Below are positions 25,129 to 34,353 of a stretch of 64,000 nucleotides of DNA, piece after piece; position 1 is the stretch's first letter; each line of letters begins with the position of its first letter. Location: positions 530,271 through 594,270 of the forward strand of contig NZ_JAOVZT010000001.1 in NCBI RefSeq assembly GCF_025716945.1. The letters run 5' to 3'. The position numbers and the translations under genes were made by a program. Origin of the DNA: Geodermatophilus sp. YIM 151500 (lineage in GTDB: Bacteria > Actinomycetota > Actinomycetes > Mycobacteriales > Geodermatophilaceae). The notes under the pieces are model-generated. The model saw nothing but the letters and a program-made list of their open reading frames with translations, did not search any database and was not told the origin of the DNA.

Positions 25129-25695
25129 CGGTGGGTCATAGCGGATCGTCGATACGGCAGGTCGGCACCAAACTCGGCGAGCAATGCTCAGCCGTCGCCG
25201 CACATCGCGGAGGCTGTCAGCTGGGCGCGCCGTCACCGACCTGCTCCTTCGCGAATCTGCACCACGCCTCCCCGTAACCTGCCGCAGCAAAAGGTGCCGG
25301 TGCACCGACGCCCGGCGCGGCACACGGCGCCTCGTGTCCGCCGCACGGGGCAGGTGATCCCTCGGCCGGGAGGCCGAGCGACCACGACGACGTCGACTGG
25401 GGCCTCGAAGGCGTCGTCTCGGGGTTCGGCGCCGACGCCGAGCCGCGGTCGACCACTCCCCCGCCGCGGACGGTGCCGCGGGAGGGGGTGCCGACGTCCG
25501 CGCCGTCGGGCAACGGGTTCCGCGACCGGGGAAGCCCACGCCCTCGGCCTGCGCCACCGGCGCATCCCGGGTGGCCGGTGACCATCGGACCGGCGCGCTC
25601 CGGGGCCCGCCCAGCACTCCACGTCCGGTCGGTGGGTGGGGCGACAGTCCGGGCCGCGGCAGTCTGCCGGATCAGCTGTGTGACGCGGAGGTCGA
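25129..25695. other. Noncoding gap, no gene recognised
   Basis: I see no coding frame with sensible composition, no RNA gene and no repeat here. The right end presumably carries the promoter of the XRE-nucleotidyltransferase gene. The stretch between two decayed zones may itself be gene debris too far gone to identify. Confidence 0.5.
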
Positions 25696-26253
25696 TCAGG
25701 TCCACAGCTCGCGCAGCGGCAGGGCGAACCCCGGCAGCACGTCCTCGCCGTGCAGCACATCCTGAGCCCGCAGCACGCTGGCCCCGTCCGGCCGGTGCAC
25801 GGTGACCGTGCGGTTCTCGGGATCGACCACCCAGACGAGCCGCACCCCGGCATCCAGCCAAGACAGGGCCTTGCCTGCCACCTCGACCGCGCGGTCGGTG
25901 GGACTGACGACCTCGGCGACCAGGTCGGGCGCCAGCGGCACGAAACCCGGGACACGGGCGTCGGGCACGCGGTCGGCACGGACGAAGGCCACATCGGGCG
26001 CCCGCACCGTGTCCGGGTCCCGCGCCAGCCAGAACCCCGTCTCGGCCGTGAACACCTCACCCAGCTGCTGGGCCTCCACGAACACGCCGACGCGGATGAG
26101 CAGGCGTGCGCCGATGCGCCCGTGCTCACCTCCTGCTGGCGTCATCGTGCGCAGAGTCCCCTCCACCAGTTCGTGACGCAGGCCGTCGTCGGGCAGGTCG
26201 ATCAGCTGCGCCGCGGTCACCGGCGGAGCCTGCTGGTTCGGCGCACTCGCCAT
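25696..26253 (-). CDS. Uma2 family (DUF820) putative nuclease
   Basis: The 185-residue protein has the PD-(D/E)xK-like Uma2 fold: GLRHELVEGTLRTMTP, APDVAFVR, PDLVAEVVSPTDR (acidic catalytic strand) and KALSWLDAGVRLVWVVDPE. The family is very common in cyanobacteria and actinobacteria and is assumed to be a nuclease of unknown target. The gene is complete; a 70-residue 3' fragment of a paralog lies at 16922-17138. Confidence 0.85.
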   Translation of the reverse strand: MASAPNQQAPPVTAAQLIDLPDDGLRHELVEGTLRTMTPAGGEHGRIGARLLIRVGVFVEAQQLGEVFTAETGFWLARDPDTVRAPDVAFVRADRVPDARVPGFVPLAPDLVAEVVSPTDRAVEVAGKALSWLDAGVRLVWVVDPENRTVTVHRPDGASVLRAQDVLHGEDVLPGFALPLRELWT

Positions 26254-26513
26254 GCGATCAGCCTACGAAGATGCGCGGCCGCCGCGGCCCTGCTCGCGGC
26301 CGGCCGGCCGGCAACCGGCCGTGGCGCACCAGCCTTCCGGATGCCGAAGCGTGCCAGGGGTGGCCGCCCGCCGGGAGTTCCAGCGGTGGGGCGAACGGAT
26401 GAACCGGTCGAGCGATCGACTGGGAGCGCTCTCCAGGCACCTCGACGCCGGACGCTGACCGGCCGCTACGGGCGGCACGCGGCGGTCCGGCTCCGACGAC
26501 CCGAGGTGGCACC

Positions 26514-26621
26514 CAGCTCGCCGTCGTGCTCGAGCGCCTCGGGGAGCTCGTCGGCCGCGTGAGCGGCCGGAGACTGCAGGACATCGACGACGCCCTGCTC
26601 CTGGTGTTCTCGCTCGACTGA
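26514..26621 (+). pseudogene. MazF-like toxin remnant (C-terminal 35 residues)
   Basis: The frame LAVVLERLGELVGRVSGRR then LQDIDDALLLVFSLD and stop matches the last two helices of PemK/MazF toxins, which typically end with a VDDALRLVLGL-like helix. No start or N-terminal part remains; the 260 bases upstream hold no identifiable gene. It ends 16 bases before the stop of the convergent helicase gene. Confidence 0.6.
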
Positions 26622-26637
26622 CCCGCGTCCGGCCGGG

Positions 26638-29600
26638 TCACCCGACGAACGTGGCCATCTCCACCAGCCGGCACAGGGCGTTGACCTGGCGCAGCTGCTC
26701 CGGCGTCCGGACCGCGGCGTCGAGCAGCTCCTCGCTCAGCACCACGACGGCCAGCGCCTTCGCCCGGGACACCGCGACGTTGAGCCGGTGCAGGTCGTAG
26801 AGGAAGTCGATGCCGCGCGGGGCGTCGTCCGCGCTGGACGACGTCATCGAGTAGACGACGACCGGCGCCTCCTGCCCCTGGAACTTGTCCACGGTGCCCA
26901 CCCGGGCGCCGTCGGGCAGCAGCCGGCGAATGAGCCCGACCTGGTTGTTGTACGGCGCGACCACCAGCACGTCGTCCGCACCGATGACCGACCGCTCCCC
27001 CGCGGCGTCCACCCAACCGACCCCCTGCAGCGACCGCCACAGCCCGGCGACGGCGGCAGCCTCCTCGGCCGACGCGGCCGCCGAGGGCCGGGTGTGCCGC
27101 ACGAACTTCACGGCGAGCCCGCTGGCCCACCCGTCGACGGCGATCCGCTCCCGGCCGGGAGCCGACTCCAACCGCCCCTCGTAGGCCAGGTCGGACACGA
27201 ACGCGGTCAGCGCCGGGTGCATCCGCCAGGTGCGGTCGAGGAAGACGCCGCGGTCCTCGGGCACGGTCGGGTGCCCCTCGAGCAGGTGCTCCAGCGCCGA
27301 GAGCCCCGACTCGCCGGGGTGCACGGCCTGCGTCGGCTGCGCCAGCTGCTGCGGGTCGCCGAGCAGCACCAGCGAGCGGGCCGACCGGGCGACGGCGACC
27401 GCGTTGGCCAGCGAGAACTGCCCCGCCTCGTCGTCCACCAGCACGTCGACGGCCCCGGCCAGCTCCGGGCGGCACCAGAACCACGCCGTCCCGCCGACGA
27501 GCGACGCCGACCCGTCGAGCAGCCGGGCGGCGACGTCGCCGGAGTCCTTGGACCACTCGACGCCGGGCGCCCCGCACGCCTGGTGCTCGTCGCACTTCTG
27601 CAGCGCCGGCCGCCCGACCGCGCTGAGCACGTTGCCGATCACCGCGTGGGAGGTCGCCGTGACGCCGACCTTCTTGCCGGCGTCCAGCAGCGCGCGGATC
27701 AGCCGCGACGCCGCCCGCGTCTTGCCGCTGCCGGGCGGCCCCTGCACGGCGAGCACCTCGCCGTCCAGCGTCAACCCGAGCCGGACGACGGCGTCGCCGG
27801 CCTCCTCCCCCGGCAGCCGCCGGGTGCCGGCCGGGACTCGACGGTCGAGCAGCGCCTGCCCCAGGCATGGCCTCCCGGCGAGGACGTCGTCCGCCGTCGC
27901 GGCGATCGACTCGCGCATCGGCCTGTCGTCCAGCGGTCCCTCCGGGCCGAGCCCGCGGACGGCGTCCGGCGCCTTCGTGCTCTTGACGACGACCCGCCCG
28001 GCGACGGCGTCGATCTCGCGCACCTCGCCGACGCGCGCCTTGGTGTCGACGTCGAAGGCCTTCGACCCGACCGAGAGCTTGGTGTCCTGCGGCGAGAAGT
28101 CGAAGGCGTAGAGCTTGCTGCGCTTCTCGGTGCCGACCTCGGCGCCGCAGGAGAGCCCGCCGAGCGCGGTGCGGTCCTCGACGAGCTGCTCGTCCTCCAG
28201 CTCGCCGCGGGCGAAGAACTCCCACCAGCCGGGCCGGGCCTCGCGGCGGTGCCACTGCACGAGGTCGCCGAGCAGCGGGTGCCCGGCGTCGGCCAGCCGG
28301 TCGACCAGGGCCAGCTCGGCGAGCTCGGCGTCCGACCGCTGTACCGGCGCGTCGACGTCGGAGACGATCGGGCGCGCCAGCTCGCCGTGCTCGGCCGCCA
28401 GCTCGGCCCGCTGGGTCTCCAGCCAGTCGTGCAGCTCGCGGGTCGAGTCGACGTCGTCCCGGTTGTAGTCCTCGATGGCCTGCAGGCGGGCCGGGTCGCG
28501 GTCGATCAGCCACTTCTCGTACTCGACGACACTGGACATCGCGTCGGCGACGTCGCCGGTGTGCTCGCGCCCGTAGAAGGCCTCGACCTTCTTGATCGAG
28601 TACGACTCCTTGCTGATCCGCATCGACTGGCAGACGACGGGCAGCAGGTCGACGAACCGCTCGGCGCGCAGCAGCGCGTCGAGCTCGGCCTCGCGGACGC
28701 CGTACCGGCCGGTGAGCCGCTTGAGCGCACTGACCTCGTAGGCGGCGTAGTGGTAGACGTGCATGCCGGGGTCGGCCCGCCACGCCGCGACGAGGCGGTC
28801 GACCAGGTCTTCGACCATGCGCTTCTCCTGCTCCGCGTCGTGCGCCCAGAGCGCGGTGAAGCGGCCGGCGCGGTCGCCGAGGCCGGCCAGGTACTCCAGG
28901 CCCTGGCCGTCGCCGGAGAGCGGGTCACCCTCGAAGTCGAGGTAGAGGTCGCCGGGGCTGGGCGCGGGGAGGCGGGCCAGCCCCTGGGCGGGCGCGGGCG
29001 CGAGGAGCGTGCGGGTGGGGCGGCCCTCCCGTCGGCCGCGGAGCTGCTCGCGGGCCTGGTCGCGGAGGCGCTCGCGGGTGGCCCGGCCGATGCCGGTGGT
29101 CTTGAGGACGTCGTCGGTCGCGCCGGCGAGCTGCTCGAGGGTGGCGACGCCGGCGTCGCGGAGGGCGGCACGGTGGTCGCGGCGCATGCCGGCGACCAGG
29201 CTGAGGTCGTCCTGCTGCCGGAGCTCGGCGTCGCACCTCGGCTGCCAGGTGCAGCGGTCGCAGGCCGCGACGGGGACGGGTTCGGTGATCGCCGGGTGCT
29301 CGATGAAGGCCTCGAGCCGGGTGCGGGCGCGGCGGGCGTAGGCGGCGACGTCGACCAGCCGCCACGGGCGGGTCTCGCCGTCGCCGGTGACGACGCAGAT
29401 GCGCTCGGGTGCGCGGCCCTGGAGGGTGGTGAGCCGGTCGGCGTAGGTGGCCATCTGCAGCAGGGCGGGCACCTTGACGCGGCGGGCGAGCTTGGCGTCG
29501 GCGACCTCGTAGGACCAGTCGCCGAGGTCGGACGGCGCCGGGGTCTTGAGCAGGAAGTCGGCCTGACCGCCCCAGGTGCCGTCGAACAGGGTGGCCTGGT

Positions 29601-29886
29601 GGACGACGTCGACGCCGGCGCGCATCGCCTCGAGCGTGGCTGCCTCGCTGCGCCGGCCCTGGAGGCGGACGACGTCGAGGCCCTGCTCCTCCAGCGACTC
29701 CAGGTAGCGCAGCTCGTGGGCGATGCCGAGGTCGGCGACGAGCACGGTCTGGTCGCTGACGCCCTCGGCCGGCGGGTCGAGCACGCGGTCGGCCACCTGC
29801 AGGTTGAGCGCGGTGAGGTGGGTGCACTCCTGGTGCCGGGTCAGGTCACTGGGGCTGAGCACCAGCCGCCCGTCGACGCGGTACAC
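26638..29886 (-). CDS. TM0106 family RecB-like nuclease / SF1 helicase
   Basis: The 1082-residue protein combines an N-terminal RecB-like nuclease module with a C-terminal superfamily 1 helicase. The nuclease module carries DAKLARRVKVPALLQM and a Cys cluster (CDRCTWQPRC), suggesting a Cas4/AddB-like Fe-S nuclease. The middle DLYLDFEGDP and HYAAYEVSALKRL form an RNase H-like fold. The helicase has GPPGSGKT near residue 713, DDEAGQF, VLLGDPQQL and VAVSRAKALAVVV. It likely processes DNA ends or branched nucleic acid in the cytoplasm. All key motifs are intact. A decayed 3' copy lies at 23809-24270. Confidence 0.9.
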   Translation of the reverse strand: MYRVDGRLVLSPSDLTRHQECTHLTALNLQVADRVLDPPAEGVSDQTVLVADLGIAHELRYLESLEEQGLDVVRLQGRRSEAATLEAMRAGVDVVHQATLFDGTWGGQADFLLKTPAPSDLGDWSYEVADAKLARRVKVPALLQMATYADRLTTLQGRAPERICVVTGDGETRPWRLVDVAAYARRARTRLEAFIEHPAITEPVPVAACDRCTWQPRCDAELRQQDDLSLVAGMRRDHRAALRDAGVATLEQLAGATDDVLKTTGIGRATRERLRDQAREQLRGRREGRPTRTLLAPAPAQGLARLPAPSPGDLYLDFEGDPLSGDGQGLEYLAGLGDRAGRFTALWAHDAEQEKRMVEDLVDRLVAAWRADPGMHVYHYAAYEVSALKRLTGRYGVREAELDALLRAERFVDLLPVVCQSMRISKESYSIKKVEAFYGREHTGDVADAMSSVVEYEKWLIDRDPARLQAIEDYNRDDVDSTRELHDWLETQRAELAAEHGELARPIVSDVDAPVQRSDAELAELALVDRLADAGHPLLGDLVQWHRREARPGWWEFFARGELEDEQLVEDRTALGGLSCGAEVGTEKRSKLYAFDFSPQDTKLSVGSKAFDVDTKARVGEVREIDAVAGRVVVKSTKAPDAVRGLGPEGPLDDRPMRESIAATADDVLAGRPCLGQALLDRRVPAGTRRLPGEEAGDAVVRLGLTLDGEVLAVQGPPGSGKTRAASRLIRALLDAGKKVGVTATSHAVIGNVLSAVGRPALQKCDEHQACGAPGVEWSKDSGDVAARLLDGSASLVGGTAWFWCRPELAGAVDVLVDDEAGQFSLANAVAVARSARSLVLLGDPQQLAQPTQAVHPGESGLSALEHLLEGHPTVPEDRGVFLDRTWRMHPALTAFVSDLAYEGRLESAPGRERIAVDGWASGLAVKFVRHTRPSAAASAEEAAAVAGLWRSLQGVGWVDAAGERSVIGADDVLVVAPYNNQVGLIRRLLPDGARVGTVDKFQGQEAPVVVYSMTSSSADDAPRGIDFLYDLHRLNVAVSRAKALAVVVLSEELLDAAVRTPEQLRQVNALCRLVEMATFVG

Positions 29887-30356
29887 CGCCTCAGCCCCTC
29901 ATCGAGCGGACGACGACCTGCAGGACTGAGTACGGCAACGTTCCCCCGTGGTGCGGCGTGCAGAGCCTCAGGAGGGTGTCACGGACGACGCCGTCCCGGA
30001 ACCTCCCGCGCCGACCAGCTCTCCGTGCAGGGGTGCGGCAGCGGCGCTGGCCAGCTCAGCGCACGTCGGCGGCATCGGCTGGGACTGCAGGTCGATTCCT
30101 GCGCGGCACAACACAGACGAGCGCAGATTCTCACCTTGTCCACTTGGCCACGGCCGAGCCGCTCGGACCGGAGCTGACAGACTTCGTCACCTGCGGCTCC
30201 AAGCTGGCCACCGCGGCGACCGAGGTGGCCTTCCCAAGACGTCACCGTCCTGACCTGGTGTGCCACCGACCGAAGCGGCGTCCCGCGACGTGTTACGCGA
30301 TGACCCTGGCGAGTAGCGGGCAGCCGGAGAACCACGGTGCTGTCAGGCCCTGCGCG
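29887..30356. other. Intergenic stretch without recognisable gene
   Basis: These 470 bases between the divergent helicase and antitoxin genes show no convincing coding frame, RNA or repeat. Presumably they contain the helicase promoter and unidentified debris. Confidence 0.5.
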
Positions 30357-30390
30357 TGTGGTAACAATGTGCATCCCACAGCGGTACCAT
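30357..30390 (+). promoter_or_regulatory. Promoter/operator of the RHH-MazF operon
   Basis: TGTGG (30357-30361) and CCACA (30376-30380) form an inverted repeat. TACCAT at 30385-30390 is a fitting -10, with the antitoxin ATG only 7 bases downstream, implying a leaderless message. Autoregulation through the repeat is an inference from other TA operons. Confidence 0.4.
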
Positions 30391-30396
30391 GGCTGG

Positions 30397-30633
30397 ATGA
30401 GCACGCAGATCGCCATCCGGCTCCCCGAGGAACTCGTCGAGTTCATCGACCGACTGGTGGCCGACGGCCGCGCTCCCTCGCGCGCCGCGGTCGTCAGTCA
30501 GGCGCTCCAGCGGGAGCGGCGCCGTGAGATCGCCGCGCGCGACGCGGCCATCCTGGCCACCGCCGCCGAGGACGACGATCTGGACGCACTCGCCGAGCAC
30601 GCCGCCCGGACGCCGCTCGACGACCTCGACTGA
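30397..30633 (+). CDS. Ribbon-helix-helix antitoxin (MazE-like)
   Basis: The 78-residue protein has an N-terminal RHH DNA-binding domain (MSTQIAIRLPEELVEFIDRL, then GRAPSRAAVVSQALQRE) and an acidic C-terminal tail (TAAEDDDLDALAEHAA) expected to bind the toxin. The TGA overlaps the toxin ATG by one base. It would repress its own promoter and neutralise the MazF-like RNase. Confidence 0.88.
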   Translation: MSTQIAIRLPEELVEFIDRLVADGRAPSRAAVVSQALQRERRREIAARDAAILATAAEDDDLDALAEHAARTPLDDLD

Positions 30634-30950
30634 TGCGTCCGATCCATCTGGCTCACCTGGACAAGACCCGACCCGTGCTGGTGCTGACCCGGGAACTCGT
30701 GCGCCCGCATCTCTCACGGGTCACCGTCGCGCCCATCACCAGCACCATCCGCGGCCTCTCGACAGAGGTGCCCGTCGGCCCGGCCAACGGCCTCGACCAT
30801 CCGAGCGTCGTCAGCTGCGACAACGTCGTCACCGTGCCGAAGTCGGCGCTCGGTCGGCAGATCGGCCGACTGCGCCCGGAGCAGGAAGCGGCTCTCACCG
30901 CGGCGCTGCATGCCGCCTTCGACCTCGAGGACCTGCCCGGTCCTCGCTGA
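30633..30950 (+). CDS. PemK/MazF family mRNA interferase toxin
   Basis: The 105-residue protein matches the PemK/MazF fold: an N-terminal HLDKTRPVLVLTRE strand pair, TVAPITSTIRGL, VVSCDNVVTVPKSAL and a final helical pair ending LEDLPGPR. MazF toxins cleave mRNA or tRNA at short motifs. It is complete and coupled to its antitoxin. A 3' remnant of another MazF gene lies at 26514-26621. Confidence 0.9.
   Translation: MRPIHLAHLDKTRPVLVLTRELVRPHLSRVTVAPITSTIRGLSTEVPVGPANGLDHPSVVSCDNVVTVPKSALGRQIGRLRPEQEAALTAALHAAFDLEDLPGPR
30926..30946 (+). terminator. Hairpin at 3' end of mazF
   Basis: CGAGGACC and GGTCCTCG form a perfect 8-bp stem with a 5-base loop, ending two bases before the mazF stop codon. 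It could terminate or stabilise the TA mRNA. The 216 bases after the gene show nothing further. Confidence 0.4.
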
Positions 30951-31166
30951 ACAGCTGCGCGCCCATCCCCTGCAGGGCTCGAGCAGTCACCCACCGGCCG
31001 CCCGGTGCGGCTGTTCCGACGTCCGGCACCGTGGCGCCGGTGGTACCGCGCGAGTCAATGTGAGAACGCGGCGTGGTCAAGCCCGCGGCGGACCTGTTGC
31101 CGCCGTCACGCTTGCGAGCGACGAGCGCCCCGACCGCGAAGGGAGCCGCAACTCGGCTCCGAGCCG

Positions 31167-32480
31167 TCATGCAGCGACGGCGGGAAACACCACCAGCGAT
31201 CCATCGCTACGCCGCTCGATGTCGATGGCGACGTCGGACCGGCCGGTCCCACCGGCGACGCCCTCACCCAACGCACGAAGGCGGTAGGCGCTCCTGAGCA
31301 GATCGTCCACGGCTCCCTGGGTCCACATCAGGCTGTGGAACCCACCGGAGGGCTTGAGCTTCAGGCTCGACAGCCGCAGGAGCACCGACGAGATGCCGCG
31401 CTCGAGCTCGTCGACGCGTCGCTCGTCGCCCTGCAGGGTCTGGAGGAAGGCCTTGAAGGGGTGGTTGGCACCCTCCTGCTGCGAGTGCTCGACGGCCTGG
31501 AGGACGAGCACGCGTCGCTTGAGCGCGATCGCCAGTCTCGCGATCTCCAGGTGGGCGCGGAAGGCGCCGCCGTCGCCGTCGATGCCAGGGAAGGCCTTCG
31601 TCAGGGACGCGATGTCGACCGGCCCGTCCGGCAGATCGGCGAGGGCGGTCTGCCACTTCCTCAGCCGGCTCCGTGTCTTCTCGATCGACGTGCCGATCGC
31701 GTGCACCGCCGAGTCGAGGCCGAGCGATGCTCCGATGCGGCCCTGGTCGAGCAGGACGGAGGTGGCCTTGTCAATGGCCTCGCGGCAGCCGCCGAGCTCG
31801 TCGCGCTCGTCGTCCAGCCGCGCCTCGTGCAGTCGCTCCAGCAGGTCGGTGATGCGTTCGACGGCCGCCTGCCGCTGGTGGTCGGCGTGCGCGCTGACGG
31901 CGACGGCCACGGCCATCAGCACCAGCGGCGCAGCCACCGTCGCGGCCCCCGCGCCGGCTGCGGCCACTCCTGCCGTCGCGGCCGAGCCCCCCGCCGCACC
32001 GGCCGCCGCCGCCTTGCCTGCGACGGGGACGAAGGTGGCGTGCGCTGCCACTCCGGCGGGTCCCATGAGAGCGCTGCGGACACCGCCGGCCACCTGCTTC
32101 GAGGGCATGGAGCGGATGAGCCCCTCGCCGAACTGGGCCGCCACCTTCGCCGGCACGACCATCCGGAAGAGCACCTCGCCGCTGCCCGAGACGACGTCGC
32201 GAGTCGGCGACGACGTGGCGGTCCGCGCCACGAGCTGCGACAACTCCTGCGCGAGCGGGCTGACCGCGGTCAGCGCGATGCCACCGGAGCGTTCACGCTG
32301 CTCGGCGATGGGACGCGCTTCCAACGTCGCGATCGGGGTGTCCGCCATGGCCGCCAGGGCCGTTCGCAGCTCGGCGAGGCGCGCCGGTGTCATCACCTCG
32401 TCGGTCATCAGATCCGGGACGTCCACCTCCTCGGTGGCGAGCGTCCACACCGGCACGGGCTGGTTGCTGGCGGCAGTCAT
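31167..32480 (-). CDS. Ala-rich protein of unknown function, 437 residues
   Basis: No family is recognised. The protein has an acidic, soluble N-terminal third. A highly Ala/Gly/Val-rich stretch (about 165-210) reads like a hairpin of two membrane or pore-like helices. Long amphipathic helices follow (HADHQRQAAVERITDLLERL onward, with probable coiled coil), and it ends in a short beta-rich tail. The ATG at 32480 has GGGGGAGGA upstream; an ATG at 32543 is possible but lacks an RBS. The layout, a central hydrophobic hairpin within a helical body, recalls membrane-active effectors, but there is no sequence homology to prove this. It lies between a TA operon and an IS110 element. Confidence 0.6.
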   Translation of the reverse strand: MTAASNQPVPVWTLATEEVDVPDLMTDEVMTPARLAELRTALAAMADTPIATLEARPIAEQRERSGGIALTAVSPLAQELSQLVARTATSSPTRDVVSGSGEVLFRMVVPAKVAAQFGEGLIRSMPSKQVAGGVRSALMGPAGVAAHATFVPVAGKAAAAGAAGGSAATAGVAAAGAGAATVAAPLVLMAVAVAVSAHADHQRQAAVERITDLLERLHEARLDDERDELGGCREAIDKATSVLLDQGRIGASLGLDSAVHAIGTSIEKTRSRLRKWQTALADLPDGPVDIASLTKAFPGIDGDGGAFRAHLEIARLAIALKRRVLVLQAVEHSQQEGANHPFKAFLQTLQGDERRVDELERGISSVLLRLSSLKLKPSGGFHSLMWTQGAVDDLLRSAYRLRALGEGVAGGTGRSDVAIDIERRSDGSLVVFPAVAA

Positions 32481-32739
32481 GTCGTGGTCCTCCCCCGTGC
32501 GGACGCCGTGCGCGAGCGAGGCAGCAGGTGGCGTCACGGTCATCGGGGGTTGACGCTAGGTGCTCGCGCGGACGGCGGTGGGATCCCCAACCGCCGTGCA
32601 GGCGTGGCGACCTCGTGCGTCTCCGATGCCCCAGGCTCCCCGTCCGGGTGCGACGTCGTCGGGCTACCCACCTCCGGAGGTGAGCCGCCGGACGACGACC
32701 TCCTCTGACTGTGAGGCTGGCCGGGTCGGCTCACGGGTG

Positions 32740-34035
32740 ATGGGCTGACGGTCGGCAGCAGTGGGCGTGACCCTTCGTCTGACTGGCTTCGTGCCTTTGA
32801 CCGGACTTGTCCGCCTGCTGCTGCCGGCACCGGCCCGGCCGGAGACGTTGGCCTGATCAGGAGCTTGACCGCCAGTAGGCGCTGGCGTGTCTCATCACAG
32901 TCCTGCCATCTCCGCACCGGACCGGGACCTGCTGCGTCCCCCCGGTCAAGGAGAAGAACGCATGACCATGCTGGCAGAGCTGGTCGAGGTCGTCATCGGC
33001 GTCGACACCCACAGCCAGACCCACACCGCCGCGGTCCTCGACGCCCGCACCGGCGGCGTGCTGGCCCGCGCGACGGTGCCCGCCGATCCCGACGGCTACA
33101 CCGCACTCGTCGCCCTGGCCGAGGCGCACGCCGGGCTGCGCGCCTGGGCGATGGAGGGCACCGGCGGCTACGGCGCCGGCCTGGCCCGGCACCTGGCCGA
33201 CGCCGGCGAGCTGGTCGTCGAACTCGACCGGCCCAAGCGCCCGGCGCGGCGGGCCGGGGCGAAGTCCGATCCGATCGACGCCGAGCGCGCCGCCCGCGAC
33301 GCCCTCGCCCGCGGCCGGCTGGCCCAGCCCAAGACCGGCGCCGAGCGGGCCGCGCTGCAGATGCGCCTGACCGCCCGCCGCGCCGCGGTGGAGGCCGCCA
33401 CCGCCGGCCAGCGGCAGCTGCTGGCGCTGGTCATCACCGCTCCCGAGGTGGTGCGGGCGCGGTTCCGCGGGCAGACCACCCGCGCCATGATCGCTACCGC
33501 TGCGCGGCTGCGCCCGGGCGCCAGCAGCGGGGACGTCGAGGCCCTCACCGCGCTGACCGTGCTGCACGACCTCGCCGGGCGCATCCGCTTCCTCGAGGCC
33601 GAGGCGCTCGACCACGAGAAGGCCATCCGCGCCATCGTGCGGTCCTGGCGGCCAGACCTGCTCGAGCTGACCGGAGTCGGTCCGATCGTGGCCGCCACCG
33701 TGCTCACCGCCTGGTCCCACCCCGGCCGCTGCCGCGACGACGCCGCCTTCGCCATGCTCGCCGGCACCGCCCCCATCCCGGCGTCCTCGGGCAAGACCGT
33801 GCGCTACCGGCTCAACCGCTCCGGTGACCGCCAGCTCAACCGGGCCCTGCACACCGTCGTCCTCACCCGGCTGCAACGCGACGAGCGCACCCGCGCCTAC
33901 GCCGACCGCCGCCGAGCCGACGGCAAGACCGACCGCGAGATCAAGCGCTGCCTCAAGCGCTACATCGCCCGCGAGCTCGACCGACGCCTCGAATCACCAC
34001 CGGAAGCGGCTTGACGTGTCATAGGAGCGTCCCGC
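32740..34035 (+). mobile_element. IS110-family insertion sequence
   Basis: The element contains one transposase gene flanked by about 200 bases of upstream noncoding sequence. IS110 elements lack terminal inverted repeats, so the ends are estimates. The right end probably falls shortly after the transposase stop, where helicase-remnant homology begins at 34037. No target duplication is expected or seen. Confidence 0.65.
32962..34014 (+). CDS. IS110 family transposase
   Basis: The 350-residue transposase has an N-terminal DEDD RuvC-like domain (VIGVDTHSQTHTAAV; GTGGYGAGLARHL). Its C-terminal Tnp_20 domain has LTGVGPIVAATVLTAW, FAMLAGTAPIPASSG and RYRLNRSGDRQLNRAL, which carries the serine-type residue region. 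IS110 enzymes use a DEDD plus Ser mechanism and in several members a bridge RNA from the noncoding end. The 220-base noncoding stretch left of the gene would be the place for such an RNA. AGGAGAAGAACG precedes the ATG. The gene looks intact. Confidence 0.93.
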   Translation: MTMLAELVEVVIGVDTHSQTHTAAVLDARTGGVLARATVPADPDGYTALVALAEAHAGLRAWAMEGTGGYGAGLARHLADAGELVVELDRPKRPARRAGAKSDPIDAERAARDALARGRLAQPKTGAERAALQMRLTARRAAVEAATAGQRQLLALVITAPEVVRARFRGQTTRAMIATAARLRPGASSGDVEALTALTVLHDLAGRIRFLEAEALDHEKAIRAIVRSWRPDLLELTGVGPIVAATVLTAWSHPGRCRDDAAFAMLAGTAPIPASSGKTVRYRLNRSGDRQLNRALHTVVLTRLQRDERTRAYADRRRADGKTDREIKRCLKRYIARELDRRLESPPEAA

Positions 34036-34036
34036 C

Positions 34037-34145
34037 GGATCAGGTCCAAGTCGCCCAATACGACGAGCAGGTCCCGCGCCCGCGACAGCCCGACGTAGAG
34101 CATCTTCCTGGCCAGCTCTTCGTCGCGAAAATCGTCGACGGCGAG
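34037..34145 (-). pseudogene. UvrD/Rep-type helicase remnant
   Basis: On the minus strand the frame reads VDDFRDEELARKMLYVGLSR then ARDLLVVLGDLDLIRR. The YVGLSRARDLLVV part is helicase motif VI of UvrD/Rep-type superfamily 1 enzymes. Only about 36 residues survive, ending next to the IS110 right end, so the insertion or its aftermath probably removed the rest. The sequence up to 34353 shows no further gene. Confidence 0.7.
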
Positions 34146-34353
34146 CGCGACGGCCGACCACGGTGACGTCCCCGCTGGTCGTGAAAGTCCCGAAGGCAAC
34201 AGCCGCAACGCCTTCCACGCCGAGCTGACAGAGGTTCGTCGACGCGCGGTCGCCACCGCGAACGCACTACCCGTGGTGCCCGATTCGCGCGTCGGTGGCC
34301 GCTAGCCGAGTGGCGATACCAGCCGACGGTGGCGTTCCGGTTACGGTCCGTCC

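Noticed and set aside
26258-26513. Possible full MazE/MazF pair left of the MazF remnant.
   Set aside because: No antitoxin-like frame or MazF N-terminus is visible; only the last 35 toxin residues remain.
29887-30356. Possible tRNA or small RNA gene.
   Set aside because: No cloverleaf, TPsiC arm or terminator-like hairpin was found.
31005-32708. A 567-codon plus-strand frame opposite the orphan protein.
   Set aside because: Codon pattern and helical text favour the minus-strand reading, which also has a strong RBS; the plus frame reads as low-complexity Gly/Arg/Asp text.
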